This document shows positions 44,741-57,229 of a stretch of 64,000 bases of DNA, in pieces. The DNA lies in assembly GCA_011799875.1 (NCBI GenBank), contig CM022303.1, forward strand, positions 733,251,765-733,315,764, in the 5' to 3' direction. The stretch's first letter is position 1, and every line of letters starts with the position of its first letter. The translations under genes and the position numbers were made by a program. This DNA comes from Thinopyrum elongatum. Its lineage: Eukaryota; Streptophyta; Magnoliopsida; Poales; Poaceae. The notes beneath the pieces are model-generated. The model was not told the origin of the DNA, ran no database searches, and was given only the letters and a program-made list of their open reading frames with translations.

Positions 44741-46257
44741 TGAAAGTGTGTTATATCGACTAGAGGGGGGGTGAATAGGCGATTTTTACAAATTCGTCAC
44801 TGAGGAATTTCAAGGTGAGGAAATTCCTAAGCGACGAACTACTTAGCAGCGGAATGAGTACTCAGATGCAAGCATAACAGAGCAGTAGCACAGTCATCAT
44901 GATGAAATGAAAACAAGCACAGAGTACGAGTAGCGTAAACACAGGATAAGCAGGCTGAAGACAAACTGACTGAAGAATTTGAACTGAGGAAATTGAGAAA
45001 GTCTTCAGACAAAGTCTTCAAACAGTAATGATCAAATACATAGCAAGTATGCGATGAAAGGGTTGAGGAAATAGAACCAGTAGCTCGGTGAAGACACTGA
45101 TTTGGTAGACCAGTTCCAACTGCTGTGACAGTTGTACGTCTGGTTGGAGCGGCTAGGTATTTAAACCTGAGGACACACAGTCCCGGACACCCAGTCCTGA
45201 ACACACAGTCCAGGACACCTAGTCCTCACCGTATTCTCCTTGAGCTAAGGTCACACAGACCTCGCCCAACCACTCGTGGTAAGTCTTCAGGTGACTTCCA
45301 AACCTTCACATACTCGGTCACTCGGCAATCCACAATTTCCTCTTGGATGCTCTAGACCATGACGCCTAACCGTCTGGAGGATGCACAGTCCTCAAAGGTA
45401 ACAAGCGTCGGTTCCACATAGGAACAATCTCTTCAGTGATGCTCAATCACTTTGGGTTTGTAGGTGTCTGGGTTTTTCCTCACTTGATGATTTTCGCTCA
45501 AAGTCCTCGGAGGATGGGATGCTCTAAATGACAAGTGTCAATCTATCTCTCGGAGCAGCCAACCAGCTAGTGGTTGTAGAGGGCGGCTATTTTTAGCCTA
45601 GGGAGCAGCCCGACATGATAAGACATAAATGCCCTTCAATGATATGACCGTTAGGTGGGTAGATATTTTGGGACAGCTGGCACGTAGCACAGCAACGGTC
45701 GGAAATTTGAGTATCAAATTCCTCAGGGCTATCATAATCCTCACTTGTAGGCAATCCGCACTGGCAAATTTCTAACTCCTCAGTCAGAACAAATTCCTCA
45801 GAGAACAGAAGAACTTCGTCTCTGTCACTGAAGAACTTGACTAAACTGTATGAGATTTCCAATGGCTTCACTCGAAAGGATTGGGTAGGTGTAGGATTTT
45901 GAGTTGAGCATCACTTGGAAATTTTTCCTTAGTTTTACCTCGACCCCCTTTAACAGTACGGTGTTTCCTATGACTCAAGAAGAAGAAAATGAAACTACGA
46001 AAACAAAAGTCTTCACGCTTCATAATCCTCGCATGAATATCAAGTCTTCAGGGTCACACCAATTTCTTCACTTTCAAAGTCTTCAAGAAAACCAAAGTCT
46101 TCAGTTGAAGACATTCATTTTTAGGGGTCGACATTCATCGTAATTAACAAACTCCTCATAGACTTATAGACCTGTGTACACTCACAAACACATTAGACCC
46201 TTAACCTATAAGTCTTCAATACACCAAAATCACTAAGGGGCACTAGATGCACTGACA
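44741..46257 (-). repeat. 3' LTR of element B (SIRE/Maximus type)
   Basis: On the minus strand it runs from TGTCAGTGCATCTAGTG (46257) to CACACTTTCA (44741). It is a 3' LTR because a polypurine tract precedes its start and no primer-binding site follows its end. ACAAC (44736-44740) is the expected target duplication in element A. Confidence 0.88.
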
Positions 46258-46271
46258 ATCTCCCCCTTTTT
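46258..46271 (-). other. polypurine tract of element B
   Basis: The minus strand reads AAAAAGGGGGAGAT directly before the LTR start. Confidence 0.85.
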
Positions 46272-46784
46272 GGTGATTGATGACAATATAGGTTAAGTTT
46301 TCAACGGGGATAAACATATGAAGTGTAAATACTAATATTGAGGAATTTGATTGCAAGATATAGAGGAACTCCCCCTGAAGATGTGCATATTTGAAGAATT
46401 TGCTTTGAAATAGCAAATGCACATTGTTGAGTAATATCATGGAGATCTCCTCCTATATCTTGAAATTCATACACGCATTTATCATATGATATGAAGAATT
46501 TGAAATGCATGATGAAATATGGTGTCTGACGGAATTCAGCATGCGTGCATTAAGGTACTTGAGGAAATAAGTATGCAGAAAGCAGTTCAAAAGTATCAGA
46601 CCACCATAGGACTTAAGTTTTCAACTCATCAGAGCAAACACCTCAGAAGAGCAAGAGTTGAAACTTAATAGAAATATAGCCCATATATAAGACCCGCTTG
46701 AAGACTAACTCAAATTTCTCCCCCTTTGTCATCGAATGACCAAAAGGGACGAAAAGTGAGGACTAACGCCCCTGAAGAATATCA
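46272..46784 (-). other. 3' untranslated region of element B after ORF2
   Basis: AT-rich and non-coding. It is rich in GAAGAATTTG-like motifs and conserved in element F (62680-63192) and in the copy at 52010-52454. Confidence 0.7.
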
Positions 46785-49700
46785 TCATGATGTCGATGGA
46801 GGAGCGCCAGCATTGTTGGGGTCGTCTGTTGAGGTAGGGCCTGCCGCAGTGTCGTTCAAGTCTTCAGCTTCATCTGTCTCGCGCGATGAAGAATATGAAC
46901 TGGCAACAAGCTGAGGAACTTTGATTTTCTTGAATTTCTTCGAAGGTGGCTGGGACCAGTCAAAGTCCTGTTGGAAGCCCATCTCCTTGAGTTCTTCAGC
47001 ACTATGAAGATTAGACAGAATCGCCCAAGTGCGGTCAAAGACTTCATGCAAGTAGTAGTGATTCTTCTTCACAGTATTTTGAGTGACTGTCATGTTCTGA
47101 AGAATTGCACCAAACTGACGCTTGACCCACTTGTGATTTCGATCAACTTTCTGATGAAGACTAAGGAGAAGTTCATGATCAGTCATCACACGCGGAGCTG
47201 TGGCTTGAGGATGATGTTCTGAAGCTTTGGCGGCAGAATCTTGAGTTTCAGAGTCATCATTGGTGGAATAGGAAGTAGCTTTGCGAAACTGTCCATCCAA
47301 TGGATGAGTACCTTCATCAATAACAGCAGCCTTGCCCTTCTCATCAGCTGAGGAAATAGTCCGTTTGAGGACTTCAATAGGGGGCAAATAGCTGAGATGA
47401 TTTTGAAAGTCAGCCATGTAATGAATTGAAGACCTTGATCTGATGAATCTCATGATCCAGGGAGCATAAGGCTTCAACTCAAAAGGTGACAGTGCAGCAT
47501 TGGCCAAAGTCCTCATGAAGAAATCGTGGTAGTTGATAGGAATATCGTGAATGATATTGAACAGCAGATTCTTCATAATGCCAACAACTTCTTCATCATC
47601 AGAGTTGTGGCCCTTGATTGGACTGAGGGTTTTGGTCAATATGCGATAGACTGTCCTTGGCACATAGAGCAATTCCTTGACGAGGAATTTGGTCCTTGGA
47701 GCTTGGCCTGGCTTCAAAGGCTTCATCAGCACTTGCATCAGATGATCAGACAGTTCAGGTTCAACATAGAGAAGCCTAGCACCTTCAGTGGGAGGACTGA
47801 CTGGGACGGCATGAAGCAATTCAGAGGCCGGTGCTTTGAAATGAGTATTATCGGTCATCCAGTCCAATACCCATGAATTGACATCATCGACATTTCCAGT
47901 AATGTGCAGCGTGGCGAAGAATTGAAGAATGAGTTCTTCATTCCAATCGCAGATGTCGGTGCAGAAATTGAGTAACCCAGCGTCATGAAGAACACTAAGG
48001 ACTGGTGTGAAGCAGGGCAGCAATTCCATATCTACATGAGGAATTTGCTCATGTTCAAAGATCTTATCCTTATCAACCAACAATGAGGAGTAGAAGTTCA
48101 TCTGGCTTGCAGTCCAGAAACGCTTGCAACGAAGACGAGCAGAGTCATAGGGATTGTAGTCAGTGAAGAATATGTGCTTGTTGAAGAAATCCTCAGCATT
48201 AAACTTCTGCTTCTTGGAGTGAGGGTTCTGTGGCTTGGGCTGAAGATTAACAGTTGAAGAATTTACAGCCTCTTGAGGTATAGCCACTGGAGCCACTGGC
48301 TGAGGAATTTCAGCAGCAGCCTTGGCCTCCATTTCTTCAGACATATGTACATCAGCGCTAGTGGCTGGAACTTCTTCAGGAATAGAATGAAGTGAAGCTT
48401 GACGTTCATCAGAACCCGTATGGATTTCTTCAGTTGGCACAGGGGACTGAGGAACATGATGTAGAGGGGTTGTCAGAGGTGAATTGGGGTGATGACTTTC
48501 CCAAAAGTCATCATTCAGAATAGGTGTTGTAGACCCAATATCCACATCCTCATCTTCTTCAGTTCCTTCGACGCCTGCCTCTTCAGCTGTGAACTGAGGC
48601 ATGGGCGATGATACCAGTGGGGTTGAAGGGAAAGTATCCACTTCAATTTCTTCATCCATCTGCTCTGTCGAAGCAGCAGAAGGAATTTCTTCATCAGATT
48701 TACTTGGAATTTCATATTCCTCACCAAAGGGAATGATCTCCTTTGATGGCATGCTTGATATTGGAATAGCATCAATTGGGTTTTCAGATGAACTCCTCAA
48801 AGTCTTCAATTTCTTGGGGGCTGAAGACTCTGAAGATGCAGATGCTTTCCTTTTCTTCACAGCTGCTTGCTCCGCAGCCTTGGTTTTCTTCGCTTCTGAT
48901 GCAGAAGGAAGGTTGATGCTTGTCATCAGTGCAGGAGGAGCAGAGGAAATTGGTTGAATTTCTTCAGGCACAACTGATGCAGTTGCCCTGGCTTGTTCAG
49001 ATTCCTCAGGCACAGTAGCAGATGCTTCAACTGGCCTGGATTGCTCTTCAGGCGCAATATTGGAGGTTGCCCTGGCATTTTCTTCAGAGACTGGAATTTC
49101 TTCATCAGCTCTGGCGCTTTCATTTTCTTCAGCAGACTAAACAGATGTTCCAGTCTGAGGAAATTTGGGTTGCGATGAAGCTGCAACACTTGGAGTAAAT
49201 CCTTTTGCCATTCTGACGAATCTGACTTTGGCACCTAGCCAATCTGCATGGAATGAATGAAATTCATCACTGAGTGCTTTGATCTCAGCCTGCATAGTCA
49301 CAAGTTCTTCAGGAGACATTTTCACAACATTGTTCTTCAGAAAACGCTCCTTCTTGTACTGAGCCTTCTTCACCTGCCTGGCCTTTTCAAATTTCCATTT
49401 TTCTTCATTTATGAAGGCCGTCAACATGTGACTTTGACCAGGAGTGAGGTTTAATTCAGGCAAAGGTGTGTTAGGGTTCTTGTGCCATAGATCAATAAAA
49501 TCAAGGATCTTCCTTGGATCCAGCATGAGGGGCACGGCACTGCCTTTGGCTCTAGCGGCCCTTTGTTGTCGATCTTTGATGAGCTCAGCTAATTCTTCAT
49601 CATCAGCTTCGTCTTCGCTTGACGGAACCTGAAAGGCGAGTTGCTTCTTGTGAGGACTTGGCCTTGTGCCTCGTCCAGCAGTGGCCTTTTTCTTCAGCAA

Positions 49701-50372
49701 GGTCGGAGTTGTTGAAGACTGAGGTGGAGCTGAAGAACTTGCAGAGACTCCTGAAGCAATTGAGATTCCAGTAGTCCTTTGGCATGTGGCAAGATGCATA
49801 GGTGCTGAGGACTTTGCAGGAGCAGCTGAGGATTTTGCAACCGAGGGAGTTGGAGCTGCTTTTGAGGAATTTGCTTGAGGAACAGGCCGTGAGGGCATTG
49901 CAGCTAAGGAACTTGTCTTAACAGCTGATTTCTTCAGCATAGCCTTCTTAGGCTTGATAGCAGAGGCCTCAGCGGCGGCAGCAAAAGAATCTTCATTGAA
50001 TTTCTTTACTGCCTCTTTAGCCACTTTGGCCAGCTTGGCTTGACGCTTAGCCCACTCCTGAGGAAATTCCTCACCTCTTCTAATGCTAGTGGGATCAGCT
50101 TCTTGGCCAGGAGCCAATGGAGGTCTTGGACATGGAGGGTTAACAGCAAATTTCTTCATGTACTTGGGAGTGACATAGCGATATTCCCTCCATTCTCTTG
50201 TCCATCTCCTCTCAATCTTCTGAATGCGCACTTTGCGCTGATTTTTGTTCTCCTTGCCATGAGTTGCTTCATCAGGAGTACAATATTCATCATAGATGTC
50301 ATCAGGGATCTCAAAAGCAGTATTTGTTTCTGGCCTCTTTCCTCCCTTCTGAGGTCTTTTACCATCAGCCAT
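46785..50372 (-). pseudogene. Element B ORF2 (env position), about 1196 codons with one TAG stop
   Basis: The third ORF of SIRE/Maximus-type Copia elements lies between pol and the 3' LTR. On the minus strand it starts at ATG 50372 in the context AAAATGGCT and stays in one frame to TAG 46785-46787, with a single internal TAG at 49137-49139 (GTTTAGTCT). The N-terminal third is basic with WTREWREYRYVTPKYMKKF and an Ala/Lys/Ser-rich stretch. The middle is highly acidic (Glu/Ser/Pro). The C-terminal third contains a folded-looking region (FFNKHIFFTDYNPYDSARL, PYAPWIMRFIRSRS, LLLSLHQKVDRNHKWVKRQF). No signal peptide or membrane span is evident, so an envelope role is only positional. Regulation may come from the internal promoter upstream. 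Confidence 0.75.
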
Positions 50373-50381
50373 TTTCTTCAC

Positions 50382-50489
50382 TTAAGGGTTTTGAACAATC
50401 GAATTTTCTGATGAGGTGTGCAATTTTTCTTCAAGGAACGCTGCAAATGAGTTAAGTTGATGAGAACCTAGAGATTCAGCAGCGGACAT
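50382..50489 (-). CDS. short upstream ORF (35 codons) before ORF2 of element B
   Basis: On the minus strand an ATG in ACATGTCC near 50489 opens a frame MSAAESLGSHQLNSF to a TAA at 50382-50384, nine bases before the ORF2 ATG. The same peptide frame is intact in the second copy at 57231-57318. Its position suggests a translational control element and not a functional protein, but this is inference. Confidence 0.35.
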   Translation of the reverse strand: MSAAESLGSHQLNSFAAFLEEKLHTSSENSIVQNP

Positions 50490-50495
50490 GTGTAC

Positions 50496-50818
50496 CTGTG
50501 AACAGAATATAGGTGCGAAGAGTTTTGGAGAGGTCATATGCGTTCTCAGAAGATTTTCAAAAGTATCAAGTTTGAGGAAGATGACCAGGGGTGTCTTGAG
50601 GAATTTCACTATGCATTTTTGACTTAGGTTCCAGAGTTGTGTAGATTGAAAATCCACACAATTGAGGAATCTTGAAGAAAAACGTTGCTTAGAGAAACTG
50701 ATCAAGGACAGAAGCAAGTTGGTGTTTAAGAACATGAAAGTTGAAGAATAAACACCTTTTGAAGATTTTGTGGAAATCATCAGAATCAACAAGGGCAGTA
50801 AAAATAAATTTTATTTAC
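50496..50818 (-). other. candidate intron in the ORF2 leader of element B
   Basis: On the minus strand the donor AAGG/GTAAATAAAA is at 50818 and the acceptor CTATATTCTGTTCACAG is at 50496, 323 bases apart. The segment is AT-rich between GC-rich flanks. Splicing would place the short upstream ORF and ORF2 close to the promoter-proximal leader. Confidence 0.45.
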
Positions 50819-50909
50819 CCTTGACGAAGAACACGATGAACTGAGAGTGGCAGTGGAGATGTTCGTCCGTTCAGATCTTCCACGCCCTAACTTGGCGATG
50901 GAAAACAGC

Positions 50910-51134
50910 NNNNNNNNNNNNNNNNNNNNNNNNNNNNNNNNNNNNNNNNNNNNNNNNNNNNNNNNNNNNNNNNNNNNNNNNNNNNNNNNNNNNNNNNNNN
51001 NNNNNNNNNNNNNNNNNNNNNNNNNNNNNNNNNNNNNNNNNNNNNNNNNNNNNNNNNNNNNNNNNNNNNNNNNNNNNNNNNNNNNNNNNNNNNNNNNNNN
51101 NNNNNNNNNNNNNNNNNNNNNNNNNNNNNNNNNN
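50910..51134. other. assembly gap, 225 N
   Basis: A run of N follows GGAAAACAGC. The same sequence at 57729-57738 continues without a break into TACGGCGGCGG, so the missing sequence on this side is probably 57739 onward. Confidence 0.98.
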
Positions 51135-52469
51135 GCCAACAACTCATGATGATGAAGAAGTTGTTGCATTATGAAGAATCATGTGTTCAAATATTTCACG
51201 GTATTTATCACAACTACCACGAATTCTTCATGAGGACTTTGGCCAATGCTGCACTATCACCTTTTGAGTTGAAGCCTTATGCTCCCTGGATCATGAGATT
51301 CATCAGATCAAGGTTTCAATTCATTACATGGCTGACTTTCAAAATCATCTCAGCTATTTGCCCCCTATTGAAGTCCTCAAACGGACTATTTCCTCAGCTG
51401 ACGAGAAGGGCAAAGCTGCTGTTATTGATGAAGGTACTCGTCCATTGGATGGACAGTTTCGCAAAGCTACTTCCTCATTCCACCAATGATGACTCGGCAC
51501 CTCAAGATTCTGCCGCCAAAGCTTCAGAACATCATCCTCAAGCCACAGCTCCGCGTGTGGATACTGATCGTGAACTTCTCCTTAGTATTCATCAGAAAGT
51601 TTCGAAATCACAAGTGGGTCAACGTCAGTTTGGTGCAATTCTTCAGAACATGACAGTCACTCAAAATACTGTGAAAGAGATCACTTCTACTTGCATGAAG
51701 TCTTTGACCGCACTTGGGCGATTCTATCTAATCTTCATAGTGCTGAAGAACTCAAGGAGATGGGCTTCCAACAGGACTTTGACTGGTCCCAGCCGCCTTC
51801 GAAGAAATTCAAGAAAGTCAGTTCCTCAGCTTGTTGCCAGTTCATATTCTTCATCGCGCGAGACGGATGAAGCTGGACTTGAACGACACTGCGGCAGGCC
51901 CACACTCAAACGACGACCCCAACAATGCTGGCGCTCCCTCCATCGACATCATGATGTATTCTTCAGGGGCGTTAGTCCTCATTTTCGTCCCTTTTGGTCA
52001 TTCGATGACAAGGGGGAGAAATTTGAGTTATGTCTTCACAGCGGGTCTTATATATGGGTTATATTTCTGTTAAGTTTTCAACTCTTCTTTTCTGAGGTGT
52101 TTGCTCTGATGAGTAGTACCTTAAGTCCTATGGTGGTCTGATACTTTTGCTCTGTTTTCTGCATGCTATTTCCTCAATACCATAATGCAGCATGCCAATT
52201 TCGTCAGCCACCATATTTCTATGCATCACCAAATTCTTCATATCATATGATAATGCGTGTATGAATTTCAAGATATAGGAGGAGATCTCCATGATATTAC
52301 TCAACATGTGCATTTGCTATTTCAAAGCAAATTCTTCAAATATGCACATCTTCAGGGGGAGTTCCTCTATATCTTGCAATCAAATTCCTCAATATTAGTA
52401 TTTACACTTCATATGTTTACCCGTTGAAAACTTAACCTATATTGTCATCAATCACCAAAAGGGGGGAGA

Positions 52470-53972
52470 TGTAGTGCATCTAGTGCCCCTTAGTGATTTT
52501 GTTGTATTGAAGACTTATAGTTTAGGGTCTAATGTGTTTGTGAGTGTACACAGGTCTATAAGTCTATGAGGAGTTTGTTATTTACGATGTATGTCGACCC
52601 CTAAAATGAATGTCTTCAACTGAAGAATTTGGTTTCTTGAAGACTTTGAAAGTGAAGAAATTGGTGTGACCGAAGACTTGATTTCATGCGAGGATTATGA
52701 AGCGTGAAACTTTTGTTTTCGTAGTTTCATTTTCTTCTTCTTGAGTCATAGGAAACACTGTACTGTTAAAGGGGGTCGAGGTAAAACTAAGGAAAATTTC
52801 CAAGTGATGCTCACTCAAATCCTACACCTACCCAATCCTTTTGAGTGAAGCCATTGGAAATCTCATACAGTTTAGTCAGTTCTTCAGTGACAGAGACGAA
52901 GTTCTTCTGTTCTCTGAGGAATTTGTTCTGACTGAGGAGTTAAATTCGCCAGTGCGGATTGCCTACAAGTGAGGATAATGATAGCCCTGAGGAATTTGAT
53001 ACTCAATTTCCCGACCGTTGCTGTGCTACGTGCCAGCTGTCCCAAAATATCTACCCACCTAACGGTCATATCATTGAAGGGCATTTATGTCTTTCATGTC
53101 GGGCTGCTCCTAGGCTTAATATCCGCCCCTTCAACCACTAGCTGGTTGGCTGCTCCAAGAAATAGATTGACACTTGTCATTTAGAGCATCCCATCCTCCG
53201 AGGACTTTGAGCGAAAATCATCAAGTGAGGAAAAACCCAAAAACCCAAACACCTACAAACCCAAAGTGATTGAGCATCACTGAAGAGATTGTCCTATGTG
53301 GAACCGACGCTTGTTACCTTTGAGGACTGTGCATCCTCAGACGGTTAGGCGTCATGGTCTAGAGCATCCAAGAGGAAATTGTGGATTGCCGAGTGACCGA
53401 GTATGTGAAGGTTTGGAAGTCACCTGAAGACTTACCACGAGTGGTTGGGCGAGGTCTGTGTGACCTTAGCTCAAGGAGAATACGGTGAGGACTAGGTGTC
53501 CTGGACTGTGTGTTCAGACTGGGTGTCCGGGACTGTGTGTCCTCAGGTTTAAATACCTAGCCGCTCCAACCAACGTACAACTGTCACCGGCAGTTGGACT
53601 GGTCTACCAAATCAGTGTCTTCACCGAGCTACTGGTTCTATTTCCTCATCCCTTTCATCCTCGCTACTTGCTATGTATTTGATCATTACTGTTTGAAGAC
53701 TTTGTCTGAAGACTTTCTCAATTTCCTCAGTTCAAATTCTTCAGTCAGTTTGTCTTCAGCCTGCTTATCCTGTGTTCGCTTCTCGTACTCTGTGCTCGTT
53801 TTCATTTCATCATGATGACTGTGCTACTGCTCTGTTATGCTTGCATCTGAGTACTCATTCTGCTGCTAAGTAGTTCGTCGCTTAGGAATTTCCTCACCTT
53901 GATATTCCTCAGTGACGAATTTGTAAAAATCGCCTATTCACCCCCCCCTCTAGTCGATATAACGCACTTTCA
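52470..53972 (+). repeat. LTR in the inverted copy block
   Basis: It runs from TGTAGTGCATCTAGTG to ACGCACTTTCA, with the polypurine tract AAAAGGGGGGAGA before it and CTTTG after it. It is the counterpart of 61136-62665 with many one-base deletions. Confidence 0.85.
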
Positions 53973-53977
53973 CTTTG

Positions 53978-56420
53978 TCATGTGTTGATGACTATTCTCG
54001 TTACACATGGGTGCATGTCATTACTTACAAGACTGAAGTGCACGAAGTCTTCAGACGATTTTCCTCAAGGGCTTCGACGAATTTCGGCGTGAAGATCAAG
54101 CATATACGTAGTGACAATGGGACTGAGTTCAAGAATACTGGTCTTGATGACTATCTCGATGAACTTGGTATACTCATGCTATCTGCCCCGTACACTCCTC
54201 AAGCAGATGTGCGTTGTGAGCACAAGAACAGGACTCTTGTTGAGATGGCTCGCACCATGCTTGATGAATACAAGACACCTCGTCACTTCTGGCCTGAGGC
54301 AATTGATACTGCATGCCACATCATCAACAGGGTATATCTTCACAAATTCTTCAAGAAGACCTCATATGAACTCCTCATGACAGACCCAATGTGAGTTATT
54401 TCAAAGTCTTTGGTGCTAAATGCTGGTTAGAGATCCACATCACAATTCTAAATTTGCACCGAAAGCACATGAAGGTTTTATGCTTGGTTACGGAAAGGAC
54501 TCGCACACCTACAGGGTCTTCATGCCTATCACAACAAGGTTGTTGAAACTGTAGATGTGCAGTTCGATGAAACTAACGGCTCGCAAAGAGAGCACCTCCT
54601 CCTGTGCTAGATGAAAAGACGCTGAGAACCATCAAGTTCAAAGCTACTGAGGATGTCATTCCTACCGAAGAATCTGCTGAAGAAATCATTCCGAACATGA
54701 AGAACAGCATCTGGCGCATCTGAAGAAAATGGCTCTGAAAAATGCTGAGCCAAATCAAAGTCGTCAACCTGCTCATCCCCGCGTTGCAAATGAAGTACAG
54801 ATTGAGAGAATCATCAACGACATCAACCACACAGGTCCTCTGACTCGCTCAAAAGCTTCACATTTATCTAACTTTGTGGGCATTTTGCTTTCGTCTCTAT
54901 CACAGAGCCCACCAAAGTTGATGAGGCATTTCTGGAGCCTGAATGGATTCAAGCAATGCAAGAGGAATTACATCAATTCAAGCTGAACAATGTGTGGGGC
55001 TTGTCAAGCGACCGGACCCATGCAAGCACATAATCATCGGTGCCAAATGGATCTACCGCAACAAGCAAGATGAAATGGCCTATGGTGAGGAACAAGGCTC
55101 GTCTTGTAGCTCAAGGCTCAACACAGGTTGAAGGAATTGATTTCGATAGATTTTGCACTGTTGCTAGACTTGAGGCTATTCGCATATTGCTTGCTTATGC
55201 TAACCATCATAATATCATCTTATATCAAATGGATGTGAAAATTCATTCCTCAAAGGTAAGCTTAGGAAGAAGTATATGTTGCTCAACCCCCAGGTTTTGA
55301 GATCCTAAACATCCTGACAAGTCTTCAGACTCAATAGGCCCTCTTTGGCCTCAAGCAGGCCCTCGGGCGTGGTATGATACTCTGAAGGAATTCCTCATGA
55401 AGAAAGGCTTCAAACCCAGTTCACTCGACCCAACTCTTTTCACCAAACCTATGATGATGATTATTCGTGTGCCAAATATATGTTGATGATATTATCTTTG
55501 GCTGTACTAACCAACATTACAGTGACGAATTTGCTTACATGATGAGTGAGGAATATCAAATGTCCATGATGGGAGAATTGAAATTCTTCTTAGGTCTTAA
55601 ATTCGTCAACAACATAATGGCATTTTCCATTCTCAGAGAAATACCTCAAGGACGTTCTGAGAAATTCGGTATGCAAGAATGGAGGCGTCAAATCCCTATG
55701 CCCACAAATGGCCATCTATGCACTGATGAAAATGGAATAGACTTCGATCAAAAGGTTATACCGCTCCATGATTGGTTCTTTATTGTACCTATGTGCATCT
55801 AGGCCGGATATTATGCTTAGTGTTTGCATGTGTGCCCGTTTTCAAGCTACACTGAAGGATCACACTATAAGGCTTTGAAACAATTCTTCGTATCTAGCTC
55901 ACACTCCAACACTTGGATTATGGTATCCCAAGGGCTCGGTTTTTTATCTCATTGGATATTCTGACTCTGGCTATGCCGGTGATTGTGTGGACCGCAAGTC
56001 AACTTCAGGCACATGCCATTTCCTCGGACGATCCTTAGTATGTTGTCCTCGAAGAAGCAGAACTGCGTTTCACTCTCTACTGCTGAAGCTGAGTTATTGC
56101 TGCTGGTTCTTGCTGTGCCTCAATTGCTATGGATGAAGCACACCCTCAAGGACTATGGCATCAATGTGAAGAATGTGCCCTCTACTGCACAACGAGAGTG
56201 CCATCAAAATTGCTCATAACCCAGTTCAGCACTCGAAGACAAAGCACATCGAGATTCGTCATCATTTTCTTCGAGATCATGTGTTGAAGGGTGACATCTC
56301 TATTGATCCCGTGAAGTCTGAAGAATAGCTAGCGGATATCTTCACAAAGCCCTTGGATGAGAAGAGATTTAGCAAGTTGCGGTGTGAGCTAAATATCTTA
56401 GAATCTTCGAATGTCCTTTG
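53978..56420 (+). pseudogene. Copia integrase-RT-RNase H in the inverted copy block, many indels
   Basis: It starts inside the integrase ([10 protein letters not shown]) and keeps [22 protein letters not shown] and the RNase H region. The reading frame changes at least a dozen times through 1-base losses. Its counterpart at 58645-61130 is open over the same region apart from one stop, so the damage is specific to this copy. Confidence 0.85.
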
Positions 56421-57133
56421 AAAGAACACACATCCTAACCTTATGCAAATTGATGACTTAGATGTGCAACACACGAAGAAACGTTTTTCTTCAATCAATG
56501 AAGACTAACCCTCTAAGTGTGAAGAAATAATGAAGAATTTGATTCTCAGAGCCCTATGACATTGTACGCGGTGTCTAAAATCATCATTCTTACCCGGTGG
56601 GTCACGCCACCACAAAAATTTGAAAATCTTCAAAATTTAGTTTTTCATCATTGTGCATTTCTCAAATTTCAAATTCTTCAACTTTGCAAAATCTTCACTC
56701 TTCCGTCTATGTTCTTCATTGACTATTATATATATATTTGAGTTTTCTGTCCTCTAACATGTCACTTATTGCTAATTCTTCAAGTTGTGTTTTCTTCTAA
56801 GTGAATGTGGATCGGACCCGTTCCCCCTCAATGCTATAACTCAATCCAGTCAGTTCCACAATTCATCATGTGCGTTCTATTTGAAACCCGTTCAAAGTCT
56901 TCACTTTGTCCTTGACAAGCTGAAGAATTTGCGAACAAACATTAAAATATTCTTATCTGAATTTTCGGCTTTTGCCGTTCAAACCGTTCCTTATCCCTCG
57001 ATAAGATTTTTATTCACCCCTCGATCTAACACGATCTCCACTTCACAGTTCGTGGGTGACACATGTCGCTAGGATGAGAAGGGTCAGGGGCACTTTTCCC
57101 ATTTTCTTCGAACGAGCAGTTTTTGACCTCTGC

Positions 57134-57141
57134 TATAAATA
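57134..57141 (+). promoter_or_regulatory. internal TATA box in the inverted copy block
   Basis: TATAAATA in GCTATAAATACCCC, equivalent to 44292-44299. Confidence 0.5.
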
Positions 57142-57229
57142 CCCCTCACCCTCCTCAGAGCTCATTTACCCCGCTCGATCTTACTCCCTCGCTCGAGCTC
57201 TCAGACCTAGCGCCGCCGCTCCAAACTGC

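Larger units (their letters stand above)
51135..57221 (+). repeat. indel-rich inverted copy of 57739-64000 (probable misassembly)
   Basis: This block reads, on the plus strand, the same nested structure seen on the minus strand from 64000 down to about 57830. That structure is ORF2 C-terminal part (51146-52010), polypurine tract (52455-52469), LTR (52470-53972), the CTTTG duplication, interrupted integrase-RT-RNase H (53978-56420) and the spacer with TATA box (to 57221). Diagnostic bases follow element F and not B (for example CACGGTAT and CGAATTC). The differences are mostly single-base deletions scattered through all domains, as in uncorrected long-read consensus. Every ORF in it is broken by them. 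Confidence 0.85.

Noticed and set aside
51146..52141. 331-codon plus-strand frame as an independent gene
   Set aside because: It is a frame-hopping version of the ORF2 C-terminal region of element F in the indel-rich inverted copy.
53978..56420. An independent, older Copia element explaining the decayed plus-strand pol
   Set aside because: It shares with the right arm the same LTR inserted at the same base, and its differences are mostly one-base deletions, so it is a copy of the same locus and not an older insertion.
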